DNA of 64,000 bases from UBA5069 sp964560495 (GTDB taxonomy: Bacteria; Chloroflexota; Anaerolineae; Caldilineales; Caldilineaceae), in assembly GCA_964560495.1 (NCBI GenBank), contig CAZLMM010000011.1:52030-116029 (forward strand). Direction: 5' to 3'. Position 1 is the stretch's first letter, and each line of letters starts with the position of its first letter. A program made the position numbers and the translations under genes. Shown piece after piece: positions 7,287-16,673 of this stretch. Under the pieces are notes generated by a model. That model worked only from the letters and a program-made list of their open reading frames with translations. It searched no databases and was not told where the DNA came from.

Positions 7287-8467
7287 CTCATCTCCGTTCG
7301 CTTTTCGATTTTCGCCTCATCCAGTTCCATGCCGATCCCGGGCAAGGTAGAGAGCGTCACGCTGCCTCCCACGGGCTTGACCGGGTGCTTGAGGAAGAAC
7401 TGATGAATCTCATTCCACTTGACCAGATACTCCAGCAGCGGGCAGGTGGTTTGCGGCCAGGCAGCGATGAGATGCACTGTGGCAGGCACAGAGTGGCCGT
7501 GGGGAATGACAGGCAGGTCATAAGCCGACGCCAATGCACAGATCTTCATCGTCTCGGAGATGCCGCCGCACCAGTAGATGTCGGGTTGGAGCACATCGCA
7601 CGCGCCGGCGTCCATGAGCGCCTTGAGACCCCAACGCGTGTATTCATGCTCGCCGCCGGCGATGGGGATGCGCACGTTGCATCGAATCTGGGCGTATTGT
7701 TCGATCTTGTCGGGCAGCACCGGCTCCTCGATCCAGCGCGGGTGATACTCCTCCAGCCGCGCCGCCATCTGGATGGTGTAGGAGACATCCCAGCTCATCC
7801 AGGCGTCGAGCATGATGTCCACGTCGGGGCCGACGGTCTCACGCAAGGTGCGCACCAGGCGCAGGTTGCGGGCAATGCCAGCGACGCCGTCGGTAGGTCC
7901 GTCGCGAAAGAACCACTTGGTGGCGGTGTAGCCCTGCCTGACGATCTCCTCGGCGCGTTCCTGCACCAGCTCCGGGTCGAGCGAGTAGCCCAGCGCGCTG
8001 GCGTAGGCCGGGATGCGCTCCCGGGTCGGGCCGCCCAACAGCACATAGACTGGCGCATCGAACCACTTGCCTTTGAGATCCCACAACGCGCAATCCACCA
8101 CGCTCATGGCCATCATCACCACGCCTTTGCGCCCATGCACCATGAAGCGATACATGCGATCCCACAGCCGCTCGATAGCCAGGGGGTCGTGGCCCATGAG
8201 CAGCGGCTTGAGCTGAGTCCCGATGACATACGCCTGTTCAGCGGGCATGGGGCCGCCGATGCCTGAGACGCCGGCGTCGGTCTCGATCTCCACAAAGTAG
8301 GCAGTGATGCGGTATTTGTCATTGGCCACCTGTTCCAGCCAGTTGGGGCCTTCCACTTTGTGTTCGGGATAGATGTCCACTGGACGGATGAGCCGCTCCT
8401 CCCAGAATTCGCCGCGATGCTCCATAATGCCTTCCACTTGCAAAAGTCGTACATTGGTGATTTTCAT
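7280..8467 (-). CDS. Enolase-superfamily sugar acid dehydratase, L-rhamnonate dehydratase-like
   Basis: Mandelate-racemase-group enolase-superfamily enzyme, 395 residues. It has an N-terminal capping domain and a barrel carrying the metal ligands Asp in 'IMLDAWMSWDV', Glu in 'RWIEEPVLP' and Glu in 'IAGGEHEY', then the catalytic His in 'VIPHGHSV'. The stretch from 'MLDAWMSWDVSYTIQMA' to 'DVLQPDIYWCGGISE' resembles L-rhamnonate dehydratase, so dehydration of an acid sugar to a 2-keto-3-deoxy sugar acid is likely, though the exact sugar is uncertain. The start codon ATG lies 45 bases after the LLM-oxidoreductase gene on the same strand. Both may serve sugar-acid catabolism. Confidence 0.88.
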   Translation of the reverse strand: MKITNVRLLQVEGIMEHRGEFWEERLIRPVDIYPEHKVEGPNWLEQVANDKYRITAYFVEIETDAGVSGIGGPMPAEQAYVIGTQLKPLLMGHDPLAIERLWDRMYRFMVHGRKGVVMMAMSVVDCALWDLKGKWFDAPVYVLLGGPTRERIPAYASALGYSLDPELVQERAEEIVRQGYTATKWFFRDGPTDGVAGIARNLRLVRTLRETVGPDVDIMLDAWMSWDVSYTIQMAARLEEYHPRWIEEPVLPDKIEQYAQIRCNVRIPIAGGEHEYTRWGLKALMDAGACDVLQPDIYWCGGISETMKICALASAYDLPVIPHGHSVPATVHLIAAWPQTTCPLLEYLVKWNEIHQFFLKHPVKPVGGSVTLSTLPGIGMELDEAKIEKRTEMSY

Positions 8468-8512
8468 TGTCTACTCCGGTTTCTTGGTTGCAGATAAATG
8501 GTCGCTCTCATC

Positions 8513-9403
8513 TCAGCGAAGATGAGGCAACACAGCCTCGATGAACAATTGGGTGCTTTCCAGCCGTGGCGTGTCGGCGAAAGAGACGTTGATGCGCCGA
8601 GCGCCTTGGTCGATAGCAGCGAGCAGCCGTTCCGTTACTTGAGCTGGAGTTCCGGCAAAGCCGTTTTCGCGAGTGGAGCGAACGTGCGGTTGCTCCTGCA
8701 TTCGTCCCACCTCCGCCTCGCTTTCGCCCAGCAAAATGTGCGACGCAACTACCTGGACGATGGCGTCGTAATCACGGCCAACAGCCAGGCAATGCTCTTT
8801 GAGCACAGCTTGTTTGCCAGCATAGGCGGCGCGGTCTTGATAGATATAGTTCCACCAGTCGGCGTGTTCAGCCACGATCCGCAACACATACTTCTCTCCG
8901 CTGCCACCTACCATGATGGGCGGCAGCGGCGTGGGGTGCGGATGGCAATAGGCGTCCTCGATCTGATAGTGCTTGCCGATGAACGTCGCCGGGCTGTGCG
9001 TCCACATGAGGCGGCAGATCTGAATCGCTTCGGCCAGTTGTTCAGCCCGCACCGATGTCTTGGGGAAGGGCCAGCCATAGGCGTGGTATTCCTCTTCGTT
9101 CCAGCCGGCGCCGATGCCCAACACCACACGCCCGCCCGAAAGAATCTGGCAGGTGGCCGTCGCTTTCGCCAGGTGGGCGGGATTGCGAAAACTGTTGCAC
9201 AAGACCTGGTGTCCTTGCAACTTGTCGGGATAGCGAGCCAGGGCGAAAGCCAATAGACTCCACCCTTCGGCCACATTCTTGTTGGCATATTGAACATGGT
9301 CGGGAAACCAGATTGACTCGAAAGGCGCAACCACCAGATCGAGGTAAGGCATGGTATGCTGCACTAAACCTGACCAGATATTCAGACCGACGGGAACAGA
9401 CAT
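8513..9403 (-). CDS. LLM-class flavin-dependent oxidoreductase
   Basis: Luciferase-like TIM-barrel oxidoreductase, 296 residues, using FMN or F420. Family marks are 'FESIWFPDHVQYA' (about 28-40), 'LARYPDKLQGHQVLCNSFRNPAHLAKATATCQILSGGRVVLGIGAGWNEEEYHAYGWPFP', and 'TPLPPIMVGGSGEKYVLRIVAEHADWWN'. The ATG at 9403 follows GGAGG at a normal distance. It is upstream of, and probably cotranscribed with, the rhamnonate-dehydratase-like gene. The substrate cannot be predicted. Confidence 0.9.
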   Translation of the reverse strand: MSVPVGLNIWSGLVQHTMPYLDLVVAPFESIWFPDHVQYANKNVAEGWSLLAFALARYPDKLQGHQVLCNSFRNPAHLAKATATCQILSGGRVVLGIGAGWNEEEYHAYGWPFPKTSVRAEQLAEAIQICRLMWTHSPATFIGKHYQIEDAYCHPHPTPLPPIMVGGSGEKYVLRIVAEHADWWNYIYQDRAAYAGKQAVLKEHCLAVGRDYDAIVQVVASHILLGESEAEVGRMQEQPHVRSTRENGFAGTPAQVTERLLAAIDQGARRINVSFADTPRLESTQLFIEAVLPHLR

Positions 9404-9524
9404 TGTGTCCTCCTGGATGGGTGTTTGCGGAATGCGCTGCGTGATGGAAACATAGTATAAAATGTATTCCCCATTGTAGCCATTTTCGAGCGGGCCCTAT
9501 ATGATCGACCAAACGGAGTCAATA

Positions 9525-10637
9525 ATGACCGAAGCATTGGCGCAAATTACGCCGGAGATGTACGACTTTATCGTCGCCATGCCCAAAGCAGAAATTCACA
9601 TCCACCTGGAAGGCTCGATCCAGCCTCAAACGTTGCTGGCGCTCGCCCAACGGCATGGGCGTATGGACCTCCTACCGGGCGACAATCTGGAGGCGCTCAA
9701 CCGATGGTTCACCTTCACGGACTTTCGCCATTTTATCCAGGTCTATCTGGCAATCTCGACGCTGTTGCAAGAGCCAGAGGACTTTGCCGCCGTTGTCCAT
9801 GCGTGCGGTCAAGACATGGCAGAGCAGAACATTCGCTATCGCGAAATCACCTTCACGCCCTTCAGCCATACCCATCTGCTACGAAAGTCGCTGACTATCG
9901 CCGACCTGTTGGAAGGGCTGGAGGCAGGACGGCAGCAGGCGCAGGCCGACTTCGGCGTTGAAATGCGCTGGGTCTTCGATATCCCGCGCAACGCCAGTTT
10001 TGCCGGCGCCTACACCATGAACTCCAGCGCGCATTATGACCCAACTCCAGCGCAGATCACCCTCGAATACGCGTTGGCTGGCAGGGAACAGGGCGTGGTC
10101 GGATTTGGACTTGGCGGCTTCGAGGTGGACGCGCCGCCGCAGCCTTTTGCCCATGCCTTTGCCGCGGCCAAAGAGGCCGGACTGCTCTCTGTGCCCCATG
10201 CTGGCGAAACACTTGGCCCAGAAAGTGTATGGGGTGCAGTGGAAGAGCTTCAGGCAGACCGCATCGGTCACGGCGTGCGCGCCATCGAAGACCCGGCGCT
10301 GTTGCTCCTGCTCAAGGAGCGTCGCATCCCCTTGGAGATCAACCTCACCAGCAACATCTGCCTTCATGTCTTTCGCCGGCTGGCCGAGCACCCCGTTGCC
10401 CATCTCGACCGCATGGGGCTGCTCGTAACGGTCAATAGCGATGACCCGCCGCTCTTCAACACCACGTTGATCAACGAATATGTTCTTCTAGTTCGAAGAT
10501 TCGGCTATGACCGGGTCGGTCTGGCGCGTCTGGCGCGCAATGCCTTTGACTCTGCGGGTGCGCCGAGTGCGATCAAGGTTGGGCTATTGCAAGAATTCGA
10601 TACGTGGATTCATGAGCAACAAGCGCCCGGCTGCTAG
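9525..10637 (+). CDS. add: Adenosine/adenine deaminase family
   Basis: Zinc-dependent purine (deoxy)nucleoside or base deaminase, 370 residues. Motifs: 'PKAEIHIHLEGSIQP' with the metal-binding HxH, the substrate loop 'GFGLGGFE', 'PHAGE' with the third His ligand and catalytic Glu, 'DRIGHGVRA', and 'VNSDDPPLFNTTL' with the Asp ligand. The start at 9525 is chosen over an ATG at 9501 because GGAG lies seven bases before it. It is divergent from the LLM-oxidoreductase gene. Adenosine and adenine deaminases share these motifs, so the substrate is not certain. Confidence 0.9.
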   Translation: MTEALAQITPEMYDFIVAMPKAEIHIHLEGSIQPQTLLALAQRHGRMDLLPGDNLEALNRWFTFTDFRHFIQVYLAISTLLQEPEDFAAVVHACGQDMAEQNIRYREITFTPFSHTHLLRKSLTIADLLEGLEAGRQQAQADFGVEMRWVFDIPRNASFAGAYTMNSSAHYDPTPAQITLEYALAGREQGVVGFGLGGFEVDAPPQPFAHAFAAAKEAGLLSVPHAGETLGPESVWGAVEELQADRIGHGVRAIEDPALLLLLKERRIPLEINLTSNICLHVFRRLAEHPVAHLDRMGLLVTVNSDDPPLFNTTLINEYVLLVRRFGYDRVGLARLARNAFDSAGAPSAIKVGLLQEFDTWIHEQQAPGC

Positions 10638-10765
10638 CCACGTGACCAGGCGCATGACTGCTCCGTGGTATGAATGGCGTCCCATCCAGCGTGTGATGTG
10701 GTTCAGTAGACGACAAGCTATGCTGGGGCGCAGAACAATGAGAAATTGGATAGGGTAGCTGGACG

Positions 10766-10830
10766 ATACCGCTCGTCAGGCAAACAATTCCTACGTAACA
10801 AGTCGCTCCTTGCTCGCGATGATCGGCGAT
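10766..10830. repeat. Weak dispersed intergenic element, copy 1
   Basis: The segment around 10771-10794 matches 28221-28244 closely: both read GCTCG, then a C-rich triplet, then AAACAATTC and TAC. Both are followed about 50-60 bases later by TCGGCGATA (10822 and 28280). The 260-base gap between add and the response regulator (10638-10897) otherwise shows nothing. Confidence 0.35.
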
Positions 10831-10897
10831 ATGAGCACCCAATCACGAGATCAGTAATTGCATGGATGCCAGGTTGACAAGAACTCACGAGTCTGCG

Positions 10898-11316
10898 ATG
10901 ATGCGCGTGCTGTTAGCTGATGACAAAGTCGATCTGCGTTCGGCGTTGCGCCTCCTGCTAGAGCAAGAACCTGGCGTCGAATTAATCGACGAGGTGAGCG
11001 ACATCGATGGCCTTCTGGCCCAGGTGAACAGACTCCACCCGGACCTGCTCTTGCTCGACTGGGAACTCACCGATATTGATACAACGGGCGCAGGACAACG
11101 CCTGTTGCACGTGCTGCATGGTCAATACCCGCATCTGTCCGTCATCGTTTTGAGCGGGCGACCGGAGAGCAATCGCAGCGTGCTTGCGGCGGGCACCCAT
11201 TTGTCAGCAAGAGCGAGCCGCCAGACCGTCTGTTATCCGCACTACACCGTGTTCAAAGTGCGATTTCTCAGCGAACAAATTCACAAGCACACCAAAGATC
11301 GGCGCAAAAACCATGA
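10898..11316 (+). pseudogene. Response regulator receiver protein, frameshifted near its end
   Basis: A CheY-like receiver beginning 'MMRVLLADDKVDLRSALRLLLEQ' with acidic pair D8-D9 and phospho-acceptor Asp54 in 'LLLLDWELT', then 'VIVLSGRPE' with the conserved Ser. After 'VLAAG' (base 11194) the frame loses the receiver pattern. In the neighbouring frame the expected 'PFVSKSEPPDRLLSALHRV', with the conserved Lys, continues to TGA 11314-11316. One lost base explains it. The restored stop overlaps the ATG of the next gene, so the pair is an operon. ATGs at 10898 or 10901 fit the fold; one at 10862 is possible. No output domain is visible, so it was a stand-alone receiver. Confidence 0.72.
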
Positions 11317-12236
11317 ATTCCTTTGATCTCGTCATTGTAGGCGGTGGGCCAGCGGGATTGGCTGCCGCCGCCTATGCGCTTCATGCGCAGCTCAACATGG
11401 CGCTCGTCACCCCCGATCTTGGCGGCAAGGTGCATTACCCTTTCGCCCTGCGCGATATCCCGCGACGAGACACTGTGTGGGGCGCGTCGACGGTGCATGA
11501 ATTCGAGGAATTGGTGAGCGCGCTCCTTATACACCACCTGGCCGTCGATGTGTCGCGCGTTCAGCGCAGGGAGGATGGCCGCTTTGATGTATTGTTGAGC
11601 GACGCCCGTACACTGACGACGCGCGCGGTGATCATTGCCACCGGCGCGCGGCCCCAGCGTCTCTATATTCCCGGTGAAATCGAGTATTGGGGGCGCGGCG
11701 TCAGTTTCTCCGCCATCAGTCATGCGCCTTATTTCAAAAATCGCGTTGTGGCAGTGGTGGGAGCTGGCCCGCGCGCAGTCAATGCTGTGCTGGCGCTGGC
11801 ATCCATTGCCAAAACCATCTATCTTATCGTTTCGAGCAGCCAGCAACTCGACAATTCGCTCGCCTCGGGTCAGGCAATGAAGTTGCCAAATGTCCATGTC
11901 TTTCGAGAATGGGAAGTGCAACAGGTTGTGGCTGATGATTTTGTCAACGGTCTGGATCTGGTGGGGGCGAACGGTGAGATTCGCACGCTGGATGTGGAGG
12001 GGGTATTTATTCAGCTCAGTCTGCTCCCCAACAACGCCATGGTGCGTGATCTTGTGGAGATGGATCACGAAGGTCACATTATCGTTGATCACCTCTGCGC
12101 CACCAATGTGCCTGGATTGTTTGCCGCGGGCGATGTTACCATCGTCCACGCCGAACAGGTGCCTGTCTCCCTCGGCGAAGGGTCCAAAGCAGCCTTGTCC
12201 GCCTGGCAATATCTGGCAACTCACGACGCTGCTTGA
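11313..12236 (+). CDS. Thioredoxin-reductase-like flavoprotein lacking the redox CxxC
   Basis: FAD/NAD(P)-dependent oxidoreductase of 307 residues with thioredoxin reductase layout. It has an FAD-binding 'DLVIVGGGPAGLAAAAYA' (5-22), 'VIIATGARPQRLYIPGE' (107-122), an NAD(P)-binding 'VAVVGAGPRAVNAVLALA', and a C-terminal FAD motif 'NVPGLFAAGDVT'. Where thioredoxin reductases have CATC, this protein has 'SFSAISH', so both cysteines are replaced by Ser133 and Ser136 and thioredoxin reduction by the usual route is impossible. It is translationally coupled to the upstream receiver protein, which suggests a regulatory or electron-transfer role. Confidence 0.85.
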   Translation: MNSFDLVIVGGGPAGLAAAAYALHAQLNMALVTPDLGGKVHYPFALRDIPRRDTVWGASTVHEFEELVSALLIHHLAVDVSRVQRREDGRFDVLLSDARTLTTRAVIIATGARPQRLYIPGEIEYWGRGVSFSAISHAPYFKNRVVAVVGAGPRAVNAVLALASIAKTIYLIVSSSQQLDNSLASGQAMKLPNVHVFREWEVQQVVADDFVNGLDLVGANGEIRTLDVEGVFIQLSLLPNNAMVRDLVEMDHEGHIIVDHLCATNVPGLFAAGDVTIVHAEQVPVSLGEGSKAALSAWQYLATHDAA

Positions 12237-12326
12237 TCTTTCTCTGTAGCACCCCTTCTATCACAAACAGGAAATGAGTTCGCAGCTATTCAGCCCGTTA
12301 TCGCGGAGTCATTTTGACTGCACCCC

Positions 12327-12365
12327 AAAAAAGTGCGGTCACAATCGCAAAGTGATTGTGACCGC
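12327..12365 (-). terminator. Rho-independent terminator of the CBM48 gene
   Basis: GCGGTCACAATC (12335-12346) pairs perfectly with 12354-12365 around a seven-base loop. On the minus strand the hairpin is followed, after two bases, by six T (12327-12332). It lies 72 bases beyond the stop of the CBM48 gene, with no T-run on the plus side. Confidence 0.75.
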
Positions 12366-12437
12366 CTGCTGCTGACAGTTCAATTGCCAATCTCAGTTGT
12401 TGGAACTGAGTGAGTCCACATATCAACCGTCATGCCA

Positions 12438-12734
12438 TCAGGCTGTGACGACGCAATTTTCCGTACCGTGCTCGCTCAATTCGTATCCATCGGCCGCTTC
12501 ATCATTGAACCAGGCCCCATCTTCTCGCACGTAGCGAAAACGAATCGACTGCCCAGGATCCAGCGTAACCGATGCACTGGCCGTCCCATTGCTGCGCTTC
12601 ACCAGCTTGTTTGCCTTTGGATCCCAATTGTTGAAGTCACCCACCAGCGAAATCTGCGCATCGGACGCCTCAAACGGCTGAATGAAGGTCAACTTGACCT
12701 TGTTTTCCTTTTTCAAAGTTTCTCGCTTAATCAT
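12438..12734 (-). CDS. Stand-alone CBM48 (isoamylase N-terminal-like) protein
   Basis: A 98-residue protein consisting almost only of a glycogen/starch-binding family 48 module. Features are 'VKLTFIQPFEASDAQISLVGDFNNWDPKANKLVKRSNGTASASVTLDPGQSIRFRYVREDGAWFNDEAAD', where 'VGDFNNWD' and 'RYV..DG.W..D' are hallmarks of the domain in branching enzymes and AMPK beta. The start at 12734 follows a GGAGA-type site. No catalytic domain or signal peptide is present, so it may bind intracellular alpha-glucan or act as an adaptor. A clear terminator follows it. Confidence 0.85.
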   Translation of the reverse strand: MIKRETLKKENKVKLTFIQPFEASDAQISLVGDFNNWDPKANKLVKRSNGTASASVTLDPGQSIRFRYVREDGAWFNDEAADGYELSEHGTENCVVTA

Positions 12735-12934
12735 CTCTTTTGCTTCTCCCAATAACCCTACACCCATCATCGATCGAACTCAAGCGACGCATTGCTTGAT
12801 GTGAACTGTCAGCCATGTCGCTGGACAAAGCGCCCGTCCAGACTAAACGTAGAGTCTAGCAGAAGCCTGGAAATGGGAGAAATCCGCCAGTCAAGGAATT
12901 TCACTTGGGGAGCATCCAAAATTGATTGATCTCC

Positions 12935-13026
12935 AGGTGGAGCATTCATGCCAGACATCTCCCAAGAATCTGGGGAGCTTCCTGGAAGAGTATGGGCGAG
13001 CATGAGTCTGGAATCCAGAAACCAAT
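12935..13026. repeat. ~92-bp dispersed element, copy 1
   Basis: This intergenic segment aligns over its whole length, with about a dozen substitutions and one single-base indel, to 38695-38787 in the same orientation. It contains an imperfect hairpin (12959-12971 against 12976-12988, loop GGGG). The rest of the 370-base gap 12735-13104 shows no convincing gene. Confidence 0.8.
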
Positions 13027-13104
13027 AGTTGGCTGTGGGGAATGCTCGCCAATAGCTGGTCTTGTACACACCCTTTTACTCAGCGTCGATCACACTGGCG
13101 CTGG

Positions 13105-14604
13105 TCATGCCCAATAGGTGTATACAGCCGGACTGTTGGCCCCGCCGGGCGCGCTCCACTGGAAAATCCACCAGGCGTCATATGGGCTAAAGTTGACGCA
13201 GCCGTGACTGCGGGGCCGACCAAAGGCATCGTGCCAATAGGCCGTGTGGAGCGCATAGCCCCCGTGGAAGTAGCACGTCCACGTCACTTCCTCGATGTAG
13301 TAGCCAGGCCCCGACATCTTGCGCGAGGGGACACGCCACCAGGTGCGGAACACACCCTGCACCGTGGGCGTGCCGGGCAGCCCCGTGGCGACCAACGCAG
13401 CAAAGACCGGCTTGTCGCCTTCGTAGGCGATGGCTGTCTGTTCCTTCAGACTCACGCCCACCCAGCGTTCATTGGCGCGAATGCTGGCCGGCCGCGGCTT
13501 TTGACGCGCAACGCCGATCCAGGTTGCGCTCACCCAGCGGTCATCGCCAATGCGATACCAGGTCGCGCCGGCCGCAGTGTGGCTGTCCAGGATCGACACG
13601 CGCTCATAGTGAACGAGTTGACCGACTATCGACGCGGTTGCTTCGGGGCGGTTGCGCACGGTGAGGTTCGTCGCCACCGACCAGCCCAACGGCAAACTGG
13701 CGCTCGCAGCCAGAGCAGAATCCCCTGCTGGCGCGCTCTGCGGCAGCAGGCGCACATAGCCGCTGTGCACCCAGCGGTTTTCACCGATGCGATACCAGGC
13801 TGCGCCCGCAACGACCCTTTCCTCGTAGATGGTCACCTCTGCACCCGCGCGCAGCGTGCCAACCACCGGGTTGCCGGTTCCGGGATTGGCTCGCACATTG
13901 AGGACGCTGGCCGTGACCACGCCTTTGCGGTCGCCGGGCGGCGGTGGGGGAGGCGGCGGCGCGCCTGTCAACTCCACACCGCGCAGATCCGAGGGCGTTA
14001 TGTGCGCGACGGACGATGCCGGGATCCAGTCGCGTTCGCCAGTGTAATACCATAGCTGACCGCCCACGGCTGTCTCCTGACGGATCGCCAGATAGGTTCC
14101 TGCGCCAAGGGTGCGGGAGACCGCTCCACCAGGCGAACGATAGGTGCGCGTACTGGCCCAAAGGGGTCGGCAATAGCGGAAGGGAAGCCAGGGTTCAGGC
14201 GGCGCAGCCAGAGGCGTAGGCTCGGCGTCGGTCGCCTCCTGACCCACCACAGTGAGCGACTCAGCAGGCGCGACCAACTCCACGGACATTGCCTGTTCCC
14301 GCGCCATGTCGCCAATCTCAACAGGCTGCTCGCTCAACACCGCGAGTTGAGCGCCAGCCCCATCTACAACATCGACGACGACAACATAGGGGCCGGCTTT
14401 GTGGTAGACTGCGACGAATGTCTGATTGCCGTCTTGCTCCATCCCAAAGACGACGCCCGCGCCGCAGTCGATACGCACGCGCTCGCCGGCTACGAGACCC
14501 TGCACGGCGCAACGAACCTCAAGGGCGTACTCTTGTTCTGAGAGCGGCTTCAACTCGAAAAGGGTCAGCTCAACCTGGGATTGCATCTTTGTCTCTGCTG
14601 TCAT
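13105..14604 (-). CDS. L,D-transpeptidase (YkuD) with bacterial SH3 repeats
   Basis: A 499-residue peptidoglycan cross-linking enzyme. The N-terminal ~120 residues form an unassigned beta-rich region. About three SH3b-like repeats follow, separated by a proline run: 'YRSPGGAVSRTLGAGTYLAI', 'VLNVRANPGTGNPVVGTLRAG' and 'NLTVRNRPEATASIVGQLVHYE'. The C-terminal YkuD domain has 'WVGVSLKEQTAIAYEGDKPVFAALVATG' and the catalytic 'HTAYWHDAFGRPRSHGCVN' with the active Cys. The ATG at 14604 is well supported by GGAGG, yet no signal peptide or membrane anchor follows, which is unexpected for a wall enzyme. Export may need another route or an unrecognised signal. Confidence 0.92.
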   Translation of the reverse strand: MTAETKMQSQVELTLFELKPLSEQEYALEVRCAVQGLVAGERVRIDCGAGVVFGMEQDGNQTFVAVYHKAGPYVVVVDVVDGAGAQLAVLSEQPVEIGDMAREQAMSVELVAPAESLTVVGQEATDAEPTPLAAPPEPWLPFRYCRPLWASTRTYRSPGGAVSRTLGAGTYLAIRQETAVGGQLWYYTGERDWIPASSVAHITPSDLRGVELTGAPPPPPPPPGDRKGVVTASVLNVRANPGTGNPVVGTLRAGAEVTIYEERVVAGAAWYRIGENRWVHSGYVRLLPQSAPAGDSALAASASLPLGWSVATNLTVRNRPEATASIVGQLVHYERVSILDSHTAAGATWYRIGDDRWVSATWIGVARQKPRPASIRANERWVGVSLKEQTAIAYEGDKPVFAALVATGLPGTPTVQGVFRTWWRVPSRKMSGPGYYIEEVTWTCYFHGGYALHTAYWHDAFGRPRSHGCVNFSPYDAWWIFQWSAPGGANSPAVYTYWA

Positions 14605-14685
14605 AACAGCCTCCTTCGTAATTTTGGCGTTTCTCCTGGTGAAACCGGAAACGGATCACACCTGGGTCGTCCGTATCGGGGTATC

Positions 14686-16365
<1,680 letters not shown>

Positions 16366-16441
16366 TGAGGCTCGCGTTTGGATGGTAGGGTGAAATGTTC
16401 GACCAGCATGCAGCTATTCTACCCCATCCTCCGGCGGTTTG

Positions 16442-16609
16442 TCAGCTTGACGCAGTTCGGATTGACATAGCAACCTCCAGACGTTTGATCATTTCCTCAA
16501 GAACTGTCAACAAAGACTCCCAGATCGGCAGCAGTATGATCACGTCGGTGCGATCTCCGGCTGGGTTCGTAATATATTGGACATCTGCAACTGTTTCGGC
16601 AATGAGCAT
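16442..16609 (-). CDS. Small antitoxin-like protein, 55 residues
   Basis: This short gene lies in the 308-base gap between ettA and the SDR gene. The ATG at 16609 is preceded by a GGGGAGA site. The product starts 'MLIAETVADVQYITNPAGDRTDVIILLPIWESLLTVLEEMIKRLE'. The pattern 'YITNPAGDRTDVIILLPIWESLL' resembles small Phd/RelB-like antitoxins, which often read 'Y(I/V)TDENGKR..VVLPIEEYE.LLE'. No toxin gene is visible beside it, so it would be an orphan. The assignment rests on pattern similarity only. Confidence 0.6.
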   Translation of the reverse strand: MLIAETVADVQYITNPAGDRTDVIILLPIWESLLTVLEEMIKRLEVAMSIRTASS

Positions 16610-16673
16610 TGCGTGGCTCTCCCCACTGATTGTAACTACAGGTCGCCCCTAATTTTCTCTGATCTGGCCTGGG

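Noticed and set aside
9404..9524. TATAAA/TATACT-like boxes between the LLM oxidoreductase and add genes as divergent promoters
   Set aside because: No acceptable -35 element at a normal distance on either strand.
12809..13069. An 86-codon minus-strand frame across the ~92-bp element
   Set aside because: The frame covers a repeated non-coding element whose other copy is not open in the same way, and the product resembles no protein.
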